A stretch of DNA of 64,000 nt from Domibacillus robiginosus (lineage in GTDB: Bacteria > Bacillota > Bacilli > Bacillales > Domibacillaceae): the NCBI RefSeq assembly GCF_000966195.1, contig NZ_LAHL01000038.1:42229-106228 (forward strand), read 5' to 3'. The notes below the pieces were generated by a model, which ran no database searches, was not told the DNA's origin, and saw only the letters and a program-made list of their open reading frames with translations. The position numbers and the translations under genes are program-made. Below, piece by piece: positions 17,698 to 26,311 of this stretch. How positions within the stretch are numbered: position 1 is the first letter of the stretch; the number at the start of each line of letters is the position of its first letter.

Positions 17698-17716
17698 AAT
17701 TGGCCGGTCTTTCTGT
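17673..17716 (+). terminator. Terminator overlapping the end of the membrane protein gene
   Basis: The arms ACAGAAAGACCAGCC and GGCCGGTCTTTCTGT (one mismatch) span the stop codon. Confidence 0.7.
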
Positions 17717-17790
17717 TTGAACCGGAGGGCGGATGCTGTTCATTCTTGTCAAATCATATTGACTTATCGGCCTAATTTATTAGATAATAA

Positions 17791-17804
17791 TGTAAGCGCT
17801 TTAA
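17791..17804 (+). promoter_or_regulatory. CcpA cre site before the YesS-like regulator
   Basis: TGTAAGCGCTTTAA matches the cre consensus at 13 of 14 positions. It lies 26 bases before the regulator start codon, a position expected to repress transcription in the presence of preferred sugars. Confidence 0.7.
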
Positions 17805-17829
17805 AAAGAAGGGAGGCTGGCAGGGGGAA

Positions 17830-20100
17830 ATGAAGCGGAAGCCGAAGTATTTTTACCGCATTTTTTTGCCATTTGTTGTTGTAGGAGTACTGGCTGTTAT
17901 TCTGTTTAATGGGTTTGCTTATTTTTTTACAAAAGATTCGCTTGAAGAAAAAATAACGCTCGAAAAACAGGAAAATATCGTCCAGACAATGAATACGCTT
18001 GAGCAAAAATTACAAGCGGTTGATTATACGTTTAATTCCTACGTGTATGATCCTTCGTTTGACCGTATTATTCAACAGCCGCTGGCAGCCAGCCATTTTG
18101 ATATTTATCAGCGAGTTGATAAACGTTTAAATTACATCTCAACCTTTGGTCCTAATCAAACAACCGCCGAGCTCATCAGCTTTGACGGCAATTGGACCAT
18201 TAATCAGGCCGGTTTAAAACAATTGACTGATGCTCAGCAAAACCAGCTTTACCAGGATTATATGAAGCTGCCGAATGCCTCTACCTGGCTGAAAAAGGCG
18301 AATGAGCCGCATGAAATTCAACTTGTTAAAAAAGTGCCTCTCCATAAAGCAGAAAAATCCGGAGCGCTCGTTATTCATATTCCACTAGGTTCACTGACTG
18401 ATTTGATTTATAAAGAGGATGAATCAAGTCCTATTTTCATTTATAACCAGGATGGACAGCTTGTATATGGAAGTGTCAATGAAAAAGAAGCGGGGATACG
18501 CACGCAGGATATCTCACCATTGATTAAAGCCGATCATTCCCAAATTGGCATTGTAAATGCTGAAGCTGACGAAAAAGCGTACAAGCTTGCTTATTCTAAA
18601 TCCATGTACAACGGCTGGGTGTATGTAACGAAAATCGATGAAGCCGAGTTTATGGCAGCAATGAAGCCGACTGTAATCGGAACTGTTATGATGAGTGCAT
18701 TGATGCTGGGATTAACCATTATGATTGCATACTTGAGCTCTGACTATTTTTCACGCCCCATTCGGGAGCTGCAAACCTTAATGCCGAAAACAAAAGGCGG
18801 AAGGTACCGGGATGAGTTTGAATTGATCGGCACGTCCATTCGGAATGTACTTCATCAAAATCAGTCACTGGAAAATATGGTCACAAGTCAATTAGAGCAA
18901 TTAAAAACACTTTTTACGATTAACCTGCTTCATGGAAGAAAAACAGAGACTGAAATTCAAGAAGAGTTGGAGAAGTTTGGATATCCGCTGCAGTGGGCAC
19001 ACTTGTATGTGCTTGTCCTTCAAATTGACCACCTCGATTCAAAAAAATATACCAGCAAGGAAAAGGATGTATTAATGTTCGGAGTCAGCCAGGTTGTATC
19101 AGAAGAAATCAAGGAAACGGAACGGCTGGCTACGGCGATGATTGATTCTAAAACCCAGGCAGCCATTTTTATTAGCTACGAGGAAGATGAAAGCAAAAGT
19201 GCAGCTGTTGTCCAAGCTCATGTGGAAACGATTCAGCGCACTGTTAAAGAGCTGTTTAACGTATCGATCAGTATTGGCATCAGCAGGCCATTTCACCAGT
19301 TAAGCGAAAGTGAACAGGCACTCGATCAAGGAATAAATTCATTGAAATATCGCCTCAAAGTCGGCAAAGAAGCCATTGTTTTCCATGGGAAAATGTTCGA
19401 GCCGCCGGAAATTAAAACAAGTTATTTTCCAAAATTGTTGGAAAACCGGCTTTTTGACTCGATTAAAGTGGGCGAGAGTGAAAAAGCCAAAGAAGAGCTG
19501 GATCTTTTGCTTGCAGATTTGTTTAAGCGCAATCGTGGTGCATACGAATTGGAAATACACATGATGAGGTTTATTAATGATGTGATTGAACTGATGCAGC
19601 TTCTCGGTATGGATTCATTAATGGTCAAAGATCAAAAAACCTTATATAAAGCTGTATTTGAAATGGAAACGGCAGAAGAAATAGAATTGTTTATCAAAGA
19701 AAAAGTGATTTATCCCATGATTCAGCTTATGGAAGAAAGAGAAAGCTCCCAGTACAAGTCGATATCAGAAAGAATTATTCATGTTATTCAGCAGGAATAC
19801 GATACAAAGTTAACACTTGAGGCGGTTGCCACAAAGCTTCATTATAATCCAAACTATTTAAGCGAGATTTTTAAAAAAGAGTTTGGACAGTCCTTTAGTG
19901 ATTACTTGTCAAATTACCGATATACAATGGCGAAAGCATGGCTGAAAGAAACGGATATGCCGGTAAAAGAGATTGCAGAACGCCTTCAATACAATAATTC
20001 GCAAAACTTCATCCGGTTTTTTCGTAAGATGGAAGGGATCACGCCAGGGAAATATCGTGAACAAAACCGTTTTGGCCAGTTGTCTAGTAATAATGAATAA
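17830..20100 (+). CDS. YesS-like membrane-bound AraC-family regulator
   Basis: The 756-residue protein has a membrane segment near 9-31 and another near 286-306, enclosing an extracytoplasmic sensor domain of about 250 residues. A cytoplasmic linker and a C-terminal AraC-type double HTH follow from about residue 655 to 745 (TLEAVATKLHYNPNYLSEIF and MPVKEIAERLQYNNSQNFIR). Bacillus subtilis YesS has the same build and controls rhamnogalacturonan genes. Here it is followed at once by an importer and pectin enzymes, so it is the likely activator of the locus, sensing a pectin fragment outside the cell. A cre box precedes it. Confidence 0.9.
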   Translation: MKRKPKYFYRIFLPFVVVGVLAVILFNGFAYFFTKDSLEEKITLEKQENIVQTMNTLEQKLQAVDYTFNSYVYDPSFDRIIQQPLAASHFDIYQRVDKRLNYISTFGPNQTTAELISFDGNWTINQAGLKQLTDAQQNQLYQDYMKLPNASTWLKKANEPHEIQLVKKVPLHKAEKSGALVIHIPLGSLTDLIYKEDESSPIFIYNQDGQLVYGSVNEKEAGIRTQDISPLIKADHSQIGIVNAEADEKAYKLAYSKSMYNGWVYVTKIDEAEFMAAMKPTVIGTVMMSALMLGLTIMIAYLSSDYFSRPIRELQTLMPKTKGGRYRDEFELIGTSIRNVLHQNQSLENMVTSQLEQLKTLFTINLLHGRKTETEIQEELEKFGYPLQWAHLYVLVLQIDHLDSKKYTSKEKDVLMFGVSQVVSEEIKETERLATAMIDSKTQAAIFISYEEDESKSAAVVQAHVETIQRTVKELFNVSISIGISRPFHQLSESEQALDQGINSLKYRLKVGKEAIVFHGKMFEPPEIKTSYFPKLLENRLFDSIKVGESEKAKEELDLLLADLFKRNRGAYELEIHMMRFINDVIELMQLLGMDSLMVKDQKTLYKAVFEMETAEEIELFIKEKVIYPMIQLMEERESSQYKSISERIIHVIQQEYDTKLTLEAVATKLHYNPNYLSEIFKKEFGQSFSDYLSNYRYTMAKAWLKETDMPVKEIAERLQYNNSQNFIRFFRKMEGITPGKYREQNRFGQLSSNNE

Positions 20101-20108
20101 GTGTTGAT

Positions 20109-20148
20109 AAAAGTAAGCCGGATTCGGGTCAGAATCCGGCTTACTTTT
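20109..20148. terminator. Bidirectional terminator between regulator and permease
   Basis: The arms AAAAGTAAGCCGGATTC pair perfectly over 17 bp with a 6-base loop, between two convergent genes. Confidence 0.92.
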
Positions 20149-20182
20149 ATGACTTCATAGGGTTGCCCAGCTGGACAAGCTG

Positions 20183-21052
20183 CTATGCTTTTACAGATCC
20201 GACAAAAGCTCCTTTGACAAAGTATTTTTGAAGGAATGGATAAACAATCAGCATCGGTACAGTGGCTACCGCTATAACCGCCATCTTCACTGTTTGTGCA
20301 GGAGGAACAATATCGACAGCGGTTGTATCTGCCTGCATGCCGCTGGAAACGATTACAATTTGGCGGAGTAAAATCTGGATCGGCCACTTGGCGGAATCAT
20401 TTAAGTACAAAATTGCATTCATATATTCATTCCAGTAAGCAACAGCGTAAAACAGCGAGATCGTTGCAATTGATGGCATGGAAAGCGGTAAAATAATTTT
20501 CAAGAAAATCATAATATCGTTGTAGCCGTCAATTTTAGCCGATTCTTCCAGACTTTCAGGAATAGCTTGAAAAAAGTTTCTCATAATAATTAGATTAAAA
20601 GCGCTGATGGCTACAGGAAGAATGAGCGCCCAGTAAGAGTTAATTAAGCCAAGATTTTTTACGACTAAATAAGTCGGGATCATGCCGCCGCTGAAAAGCA
20701 TTGTAAATACAACCATAAAGTTGAGTGTCCGTCGGCCGTATAAATATTTTCGGGATAACCCATAAGCCATCGTCGCGGTCAGAACCATACTGACAAGCGT
20801 ACCCACCCCTGTTACGCCAATGGAAACAGCCAGGCTTTTAAAAATGGTTGGGGTTGAAAAAATAAATGTGTAAGCGTCCAATGAAAAAGTGGTAGGAAAT
20901 AAAATAAAAGACTTTTCCATTACTTCATCTGTAGTGGCAAATGAACTGGCAATGACATTTAAAAACGGCAGCAGGCAGGCAAGTGAGATAATGGTAAGCA
21001 GTGTGTAGTTTACGACATTAAATAAACGGTTGCCTAATGAATGATCTTTCAT
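20183..21052 (-). CDS. Carbohydrate ABC permease, LplC/YtcP type
   Basis: The 289-residue inner-membrane permease has six hydrophobic segments and the EAA-loop motif ESAKIDGYNDIMIFLKIILP. It ends with PFLQKYFVKGAFVGSVKA, typical of the MalG-like subunit. In relatives it pairs with an LplB/YteP-type subunit and an LplA/YtcQ-type lipoprotein to import rhamnogalacturonan or oligogalacturonate fragments. Those partners lie on the other strand from 21347, so the importer genes are divergent. The start at 21052 has AAGGAGGG nine bases upstream; a longer frame exists without a ribosome binding site. Confidence 0.92.
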   Translation of the reverse strand: MKDHSLGNRLFNVVNYTLLTIISLACLLPFLNVIASSFATTDEVMEKSFILFPTTFSLDAYTFIFSTPTIFKSLAVSIGVTGVGTLVSMVLTATMAYGLSRKYLYGRRTLNFMVVFTMLFSGGMIPTYLVVKNLGLINSYWALILPVAISAFNLIIMRNFFQAIPESLEESAKIDGYNDIMIFLKIILPLSMPSIATISLFYAVAYWNEYMNAILYLNDSAKWPIQILLRQIVIVSSGMQADTTAVDIVPPAQTVKMAVIAVATVPMLIVYPFLQKYFVKGAFVGSVKA

Positions 21053-21123
21053 AAAAAGAATCCCTCCTTGATAAAGTATGGCTATGCTGGTCTCCATTTA
21101 CTGTAACAAGGAGCTGTTCAGTG

Positions 21124-21282
21124 CGTCTATAATCATTTTCCCCTGCCTGTAAAAAGTGAAAGAAAAAGTGAAGGTAACGGTGGATAATCATTTTTAACAG
21201 GAATAATCATCTTATCCGCATAAATTTGGAAAACGCTTTCAAATGGCGGTTTTAAAGGAGACAGGCCAGATGATTATAGACG
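21124..21282. promoter_or_regulatory. Divergent control region with repeated ATAATCAT motifs
   Basis: The 13-mer CGTCTATAATCAT at 21124-21136 recurs as its exact complement at 21270-21282, one near each divergent gene. Two more ATAATCAT copies at 21184-21191 and 21203-21210 are 19 bp apart. Direct and inverted half-sites like these suit an AraC-family activator, most simply the YesS-like protein encoded nearby. A cre box lies inside the region. Confidence 0.6.
21228..21241 (+). promoter_or_regulatory. CcpA cre site before the importer operon
   Basis: GGAAAACGCTTTCA matches the cre consensus at 13 of 14 positions and lies in the divergent promoter region of the pectin-fragment importer, consistent with glucose repression. 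Confidence 0.75.
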
Positions 21283-21346
21283 TTATGGGGCTCTGGCCAT
21301 TACGCTGATTGTGTAAACGAAAAACCTAAGAGGAGGGATTCGCATT

Positions 21347-22324
21347 GTGAGAGAAACAAATGCAGCAATGGATCCGATTGAGACAGCGGCATCCAAAAAA
21401 GAAATAAAGCAAATGGTAAGAAGAAAAAACATCGCCAGCTTAACAAGGAACAAATATCTCTATCTGATGATTTTACCAGGTCTCTTGTACTTTCTTATCT
21501 TTAAATATGTGCCAATGGCCGGGATCGTTATCGCCTTTCAAGACTATCAGCCTTTTCTTGGAATAATGGGAAGTGAATGGGCAGGGTTCAAACACTTTGA
21601 ACGCCTTTTTACCGAGCCAACATTCTTTATGCTATTAAAAAATACACTTTTATTCTTCGCGTTAAACCTGTTTATCTTTTTTCCAATTCCGATTATTGTA
21701 GCATTAATGTTAAATGAGGTCCGAATCAAGGCATTTAAGGGAACCGTTCAAACTATTATTTATATCCCCCATTTTATGTCATGGGTTATTATCGTCTCAA
21801 TCTTTTATGTATTCCTGACAGTGGATGGAGGAATTGTCAATGAATTAATCGCACGTATGGGCGGTGAAAAAATTGACTTCCTTACAAGTCCGGACTGGAC
21901 AAGAACATTGTATATCTCACAAATTATTTGGAAAGAAATGGGCTGGTCCACGATTATTTATTTAGCAGCTGTTACAGCGGTGGATCCTCAATTATATGAA
22001 GCGGCTAAAATGGATGGGGCAAGCAGATTTCGCCAAATCTGGCACGTTACACTGCCGGCTATCCGCCCGGTTATTATCATTTTGTTGATTCTGAAAATTG
22101 GCCAGACGCTGGATTTAGGTTTTGAACATGTTTACTTGCTGTTAAATTCCTTAAACCGGGAAGTTGCAGAAATTTTCGATACGTATGTGTATACAGCGGG
22201 CTTGAAAAACGGCCAGCTAAGTTACAGTACAGCAGTTGGAGTATTTAAAGGACTTGTCGGATTAGTCCTGGTTATTGGAGCAAACAAGCTGGCTAAAAAG
22301 TTTGGGGAAGATGGACTTTATTAA
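21347..22324 (+). CDS. Carbohydrate ABC permease, LplB/YteP type
   Basis: The 325-residue permease has six membrane segments. It starts with a basic N terminus and KYLYLMILPGLLYFLIFKYV. The EAA loop is EAAKMDGASRFRQIWHVTLP. It ends in VIGANKLAKKFGEDGLY, typical of the YteP/LplB subgroup. It partners the permease on the opposite strand. The start is GTG with GGAGGG nine bases upstream. No ATP-binding subunit is encoded in the locus; in Bacillus such importers share the MsmX ATPase, which is an inference here. Confidence 0.93.
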   Translation: MRETNAAMDPIETAASKKEIKQMVRRKNIASLTRNKYLYLMILPGLLYFLIFKYVPMAGIVIAFQDYQPFLGIMGSEWAGFKHFERLFTEPTFFMLLKNTLLFFALNLFIFFPIPIIVALMLNEVRIKAFKGTVQTIIYIPHFMSWVIIVSIFYVFLTVDGGIVNELIARMGGEKIDFLTSPDWTRTLYISQIIWKEMGWSTIIYLAAVTAVDPQLYEAAKMDGASRFRQIWHVTLPAIRPVIIILLILKIGQTLDLGFEHVYLLLNSLNREVAEIFDTYVYTAGLKNGQLSYSTAVGVFKGLVGLVLVIGANKLAKKFGEDGLY

Positions 22325-22369
22325 TTCCCTTGCCAACAAATGATAGCGCATTCAAAAGAGGTGGTTTAC

Positions 22370-22999
22370 GTGGGTAAGACAGCAGAAAGAATGAATGGCT
22401 TTTGCTCTCTATTGCTTAAGCTAGTTTATGTGCATCTTTTATGGATCGTTTTTACATCAATGGGGCTGGTTCTTTTCGGGGCAGGCCCCGCGACAATGGC
22501 TATGTTCAGCGTGATGCGCCAGTGGATTCGAGGGAATGAGGACATCTCTACCTTTAAGGCATTTAAAAAAGCCTACCAACTTCATTTTAAAGAAGGCAAT
22601 CAGATATTCTTTTTATATGGAATTACCGGTTGGATTTTGTACATTGATTTGCTTTATGTGCAGTCACCTTTTGTCAGAGCAGCAGTGATTGCAGCCGGGA
22701 TTCTTTATCTTGCATCGATCCTTTATGCACCTTGCATTATGGTGCATTACGAAATGAAGTCGCTTTTTAAGAAAATAAAATATGCCGTTTTTCTTGGTGT
22801 AGCTTATTTTCAATACACACTTGTTTTATTAGTCATATTAGGGGTTATGGCCGGCCTGCTTATGTCAAATTCAGGATTCCTTTTCATCTTTGGTATGAGC
22901 CCAGCTGTTTACATCACCATGTGGATGGTGCACCAAGTATTCCAAAAAGCAGAGAAAGCACAATCAAGCCACGAAAGCCGTCTGGCAATCGATAAATAG
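22370..22999 (+). CDS. yesL: YesL-family membrane protein (DUF624)
   Basis: The 209-residue protein has four or five membrane segments. It begins ERMNGFCSLLLKLVYVHLLW and has GPATMAMFSVMRQWIRGNE near residues 36-54, the conserved feature of the YesL/DUF624 family. Family members sit in carbohydrate ABC-transporter operons of Firmicutes, but their role is unknown. GAGGTGG precedes the GTG at 22370, which is preferred to ATG 22340. It lies between the permease and the binding lipoprotein. Confidence 0.85.
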   Translation: MGKTAERMNGFCSLLLKLVYVHLLWIVFTSMGLVLFGAGPATMAMFSVMRQWIRGNEDISTFKAFKKAYQLHFKEGNQIFFLYGITGWILYIDLLYVQSPFVRAAVIAAGILYLASILYAPCIMVHYEMKSLFKKIKYAVFLGVAYFQYTLVLLVILGVMAGLLMSNSGFLFIFGMSPAVYITMWMVHQVFQKAEKAQSSHESRLAIDK

Positions 23000-23011
23000 G
23001 GGGATAAAAAA

Positions 23012-24520
23012 ATGAGAAAAAACAATGTAACGAAAGTTCTGTCGTTAAAAGCTTTGCTTGCTTCTATGATGCTCATGACTGCCTGTTCAAACGACGGAGA
23101 GGATGCGGCCAATTCAGCAGAGTACGATCCAAATTCAAAGCTTGAGGTCAACTGGACAGCCATTCTTCACGCGCCTTCTCCGCCAAGCGGTGACGTGTTA
23201 ACAAAACTTGAAGAGCACACAAACGCGGATATTAACTTTAACTGGGTGCCGGATGCCTCGAAAGAAGAAAGAATGACAGCTGCTCTTGCTTCAGGAGAGC
23301 TTTCCGATATCGTTTCCCTGACGATGATGACCAACTCTTCTGTTCGCCAGTCATTAAAGACTGGTATGTTCTGGGATGTAAGTAAGTACCTAGATGACTA
23401 TGAAAACTTGAAGCAAATCCCTAAAGAAGTACGAGACGCAGCTTCTATCGAAGAGGTTTTGTACGGTGTGCCGTTTCAAAAGCCACTTGCCCGTTCAGGC
23501 CTTGTGATCCGGAAAGACTGGCTGGATAATCTCGGGATGAAAGAGCCGACAAACTTACAAGAGCTTTATGAAGTGGCCAAGGCTTTTACTGAAGAAGATC
23601 CAGATGGAAATGGAAAAAAAGATACCGTTGGATTTGGTGACCGGAGTGATTTGCGTTACAGCAGCTTTAAATTGCTTGCTTCTTATCACGGTGCGCCAAA
23701 TGGATGGAAAGTGGAGAAAGATGGAACTTTCACACCGGAATTTGAAACAAAAGAATATATGGACGCACTGAAATACTCCAGAGATCTTTATAAGAATGGA
23801 TACTTATCTCAAGACTTTGCTGTAACAGCGAAAACGGACCAGCAACAAAAATTTGCGCAGGGAAAAACAGGTATTTATACAGGTATGATTGACATTTTGA
23901 ACTTAAAAAATCTGTCTCAAGGCCTGCAGGACGGCTTAAAGCTTGTTCCAATAAACAAGATTGCCGGTCCGGACGGGGAATATCATGTATGGTCTGAAAA
24001 CACAGGGGTAGGCGGGCTGCTTGCGTTTCCAAAATCCGAGGTAGAGTCCGAAGCGGAACTGAAACGGCTGCTCCAATTTGTAGATGACTTAATTGACAAA
24101 GAGGCTTATATGCTCATGACAGGCGGTATTGAAGGAAAGCATTATGAACTGGGTGAAAATGATGCATTGAAAATCATAGATACGGACTTATGGCAAAAAG
24201 AAGTTCAGCCACTTTCCAGTTCGCGTCCAAGCGAAGTGACACATGAAATCGTAGACGCCGACCCGGATAAACAATTAGCGAATGAACTAGTCGTTGAAAA
24301 CGACAAATTTGCGGTCATTGATCCGACAGTGCCGCTTGATTCAGCTACAGCGAATGAGCGTGGAACGGAGCTAGAGAAAATCATTACTGATGCTGCCGTT
24401 AAATACATTATGGGTGATCTTGATGACGCTGGCTTTAAAGAGGCTGTTAAAAAATGGCGTGAGTCAGGCGGAGATCAAATAGCGAAAGAATACGCAGAAG
24501 CCCATAAAGCAGCCGAGTAA
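23012..24520 (+). CDS. Sugar-binding lipoprotein of the importer, LplA/YtcQ type
   Basis: The 502-residue extracellular solute-binding protein has a lipoprotein signal, LMLMTACS with Cys25. The body has the large two-domain layout of LplA/YtcQ-type proteins (VNWTAILHAPSPPSGDVLTK, then GFGDRSDLRYSSFKLLASYH). It should capture rhamnogalacturonan or oligogalacturonide fragments and deliver them to the two permeases. A TAGGGGG ribosome binding site is present. The following 210 bp hold a repeat element and a hairpin, so read-through to the enzyme genes may be partial. Confidence 0.92.
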   Translation: MRKNNVTKVLSLKALLASMMLMTACSNDGEDAANSAEYDPNSKLEVNWTAILHAPSPPSGDVLTKLEEHTNADINFNWVPDASKEERMTAALASGELSDIVSLTMMTNSSVRQSLKTGMFWDVSKYLDDYENLKQIPKEVRDAASIEEVLYGVPFQKPLARSGLVIRKDWLDNLGMKEPTNLQELYEVAKAFTEEDPDGNGKKDTVGFGDRSDLRYSSFKLLASYHGAPNGWKVEKDGTFTPEFETKEYMDALKYSRDLYKNGYLSQDFAVTAKTDQQQKFAQGKTGIYTGMIDILNLKNLSQGLQDGLKLVPINKIAGPDGEYHVWSENTGVGGLLAFPKSEVESEAELKRLLQFVDDLIDKEAYMLMTGGIEGKHYELGENDALKIIDTDLWQKEVQPLSSSRPSEVTHEIVDADPDKQLANELVVENDKFAVIDPTVPLDSATANERGTELEKIITDAAVKYIMGDLDDAGFKEAVKKWRESGGDQIAKEYAEAHKAAE

Positions 24521-24535
24521 TGGAATAAGAATTCA

Positions 24536-24648
24536 GGCTGCCCGCAAACGCTCGCTTTCAGCGCCCTTGCCGGCTGTAAATGCAAAAGGTCACTCCGCTT
24601 CCTAGCCGGCCGTATTCCTTGAAAGGCGAGCGTTTTCAATAAGCCTGC
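24536..24648 (+). repeat. Interspersed hairpin repeat, copy A
   Basis: About 113 bp beginning GGCTGCCCGCAAACGCTCGC and ending GCGAGCGTTTTCAATAAGCC. The inner ends AAACGCTCGC and GCGAGCGTTT are inverted repeats. A diverged copy lies in the opposite orientation at 50583-50697. Conserved blocks are GCTGCCCGCAAACGC, CTTTCAGCG, GCCGGCTGT, GTCACTCC, TTCCTTGAA and TTTTCAAT. It is non-coding. Confidence 0.8.
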
Positions 24649-24671
24649 TTTCTAACTTTGCTCACAAGCTC

Positions 24672-24697
24672 AAGGAAGGTCAGTTCCTTCCTTTTCA
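24672..24697 (+). terminator. Candidate terminator between lipoprotein and GH43 genes
   Basis: The stem AAGGAAGG / CCTTCCTT with loop TCAGTT is followed by TTCAAAT; the tail is short, so termination may be weak. Confidence 0.5.
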
Positions 24698-24730
24698 AAT
24701 AACGGAGAGCAGCCGGAAAGGAAAAGAAAC

Positions 24731-26311
24731 GTGAAAACAAATACATTGTTAACGATTCAAAATCCTATTTTAAAAGGATTTAACCCTGATCCATGTATTG
24801 TTCGTGCGGAAGAAGATTTTTATATCATTACCTCCACATTTGAGTGGTATCCGGGTATTCCGGTTTACCATTCACGTGATTTAGTGAATTGGCGGCATTT
24901 GACCAATGTGTTAACGCATCATATCCACTTTGAAGGAAATCCGGATTCAGCCAGTGTATGGGCACCTGCATTAAGCTATAGGGATGGGCTGTTTTACCTC
25001 GTGTATACAGATGTAAAGCGCAGCAAATACCCGTTTAAAGATGCACACAATTACGTTGTGACAGCCGAAGACATAACGGGTCCCTGGTCAGAGCCTGTTT
25101 TTCTAAACAGCGGAAATTTTGACCCTTCCTTATTTCACGATGAAGATGGACGGAAATGGTTTTTAAATGTGCATTGGGATTATCGGATTGAAGGACGAAA
25201 TAAGTCAGCGGGCATCGTGATGCAGGAATATTCAGTGGATGCAAAAAAATTGATAGGGCCAATTCATCATATTTTTGATGGAACAGACTTAAGAAAAACG
25301 GAAGCGCCGCATATTTACAAGCACAACGGCTGGTACTATTTAGTGACAGCCGAAGGTGGAACGGGAAGCACACATGCTGTCACGGTAGCAAGAGCAAAAG
25401 ATATCACCGGTCCATATGAAGTAGATCCGCTTAATCCGATGATGACATCTGCTCATGATGAGTCGCTTCCTTTGCAAAAGGCGGGACACGCAAGTCTTGT
25501 AGAAACGCAAACAGGAGAATGGTTTATCGCGCATTTGTGCAGCCGGCCGGTACACGGGAAGTACTCGATTCTTGGCCGGGAAACGGCTCTGCAGCGAGTG
25601 CATTGGACAGATGATGGCTGGCTCCGTCTTGCATCCGGCGGGAGGGAAGCACAAGTGGAGGTTCAAGCGCCAAATTTACCAGCCCATCCATTTGAACCGG
25701 ACGAAAATCAACATGATGATTTTGATGAAGAGGCCCTGCACCCGGTATGGAATACACTGCGCATTGCCCCTGACGACTCGTGGTGCTCGCTGCTGGAGAA
25801 GCCGGGATACTTATCAATTAAAGGCGGAGAATCTCTTCATTCGCTTCACCATCAGCATTTGATTGCAAGACGCCAGCAGCATGTTTGTTGTGAGGTTGAA
25901 ACGGCGGTTGAGTTTGAGCCGGACTCGTTTTTGCAGATGGCGGGACTCGTCCTTTACTACAACACAGATAATTATGTATATACGTTTATTTCTCACGATG
26001 AAGAAAAAGGAAAATGTTTAAGTGTAATGAAATGCGTATGGGGCGAATTTGAAAAGCTTGATATATGTTTGCCGCTGGCTGGCGAACAAACCAAAATAAA
26101 GGCGAGTATACAGAGCGATCAAGTTTTTCTTTTCTATGCGGATGATACAGGTGAATGGAAAGAGGTATCCGACTCTATTAGTATTGCCCACCTGTCAGAT
26201 GAAGGAAACGGATTTACCGGCAACTTTGTGGGTATGTGTGTGCAGGATATGAGAGGGACGGCTATAGCAGCCGATTTTGACTATTTTTTATACAAGGAGC
26301 TGAACGGGTAA
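24731..26311 (+). CDS. Glycoside hydrolase family 43 enzyme (beta-xylosidase/arabinofuranosidase type)
   Basis: The 526-residue protein has an N-terminal five-bladed propeller. The catalytic base is in FNPDPCI (Asp20). A structural Asp lies in FDPSLFHDEDG (about residue 130), and the acid in TEAPHIYKHNGWYY (about 183). A C-terminal beta-sandwich from about residue 325 is typical of the long GH43 subfamily. There is no signal peptide, so it should act inside the cell on imported side-chain oligomers. In a pectin locus, alpha-L-arabinofuranosidase or beta-xylosidase activity on side chains is likely. The start is GTG. Its stop overlaps the next ATG by one base (TAATG). Confidence 0.9.
   Translation: MKTNTLLTIQNPILKGFNPDPCIVRAEEDFYIITSTFEWYPGIPVYHSRDLVNWRHLTNVLTHHIHFEGNPDSASVWAPALSYRDGLFYLVYTDVKRSKYPFKDAHNYVVTAEDITGPWSEPVFLNSGNFDPSLFHDEDGRKWFLNVHWDYRIEGRNKSAGIVMQEYSVDAKKLIGPIHHIFDGTDLRKTEAPHIYKHNGWYYLVTAEGGTGSTHAVTVARAKDITGPYEVDPLNPMMTSAHDESLPLQKAGHASLVETQTGEWFIAHLCSRPVHGKYSILGRETALQRVHWTDDGWLRLASGGREAQVEVQAPNLPAHPFEPDENQHDDFDEEALHPVWNTLRIAPDDSWCSLLEKPGYLSIKGGESLHSLHHQHLIARRQQHVCCEVETAVEFEPDSFLQMAGLVLYYNTDNYVYTFISHDEEKGKCLSVMKCVWGEFEKLDICLPLAGEQTKIKASIQSDQVFLFYADDTGEWKEVSDSISIAHLSDEGNGFTGNFVGMCVQDMRGTAIAADFDYFLYKELNG

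Noticed and set aside
24536..24648. Considered as a small RNA gene or insertion-sequence end
   Set aside because: No transposase frame or promoter is seen; the second copy in the window supports a repeat family instead.
25340..25817. Overlapping antisense frames inside the GH43 gene
   Set aside because: The plus-strand frame carries the full GH43 motif set; the antisense frames show none.
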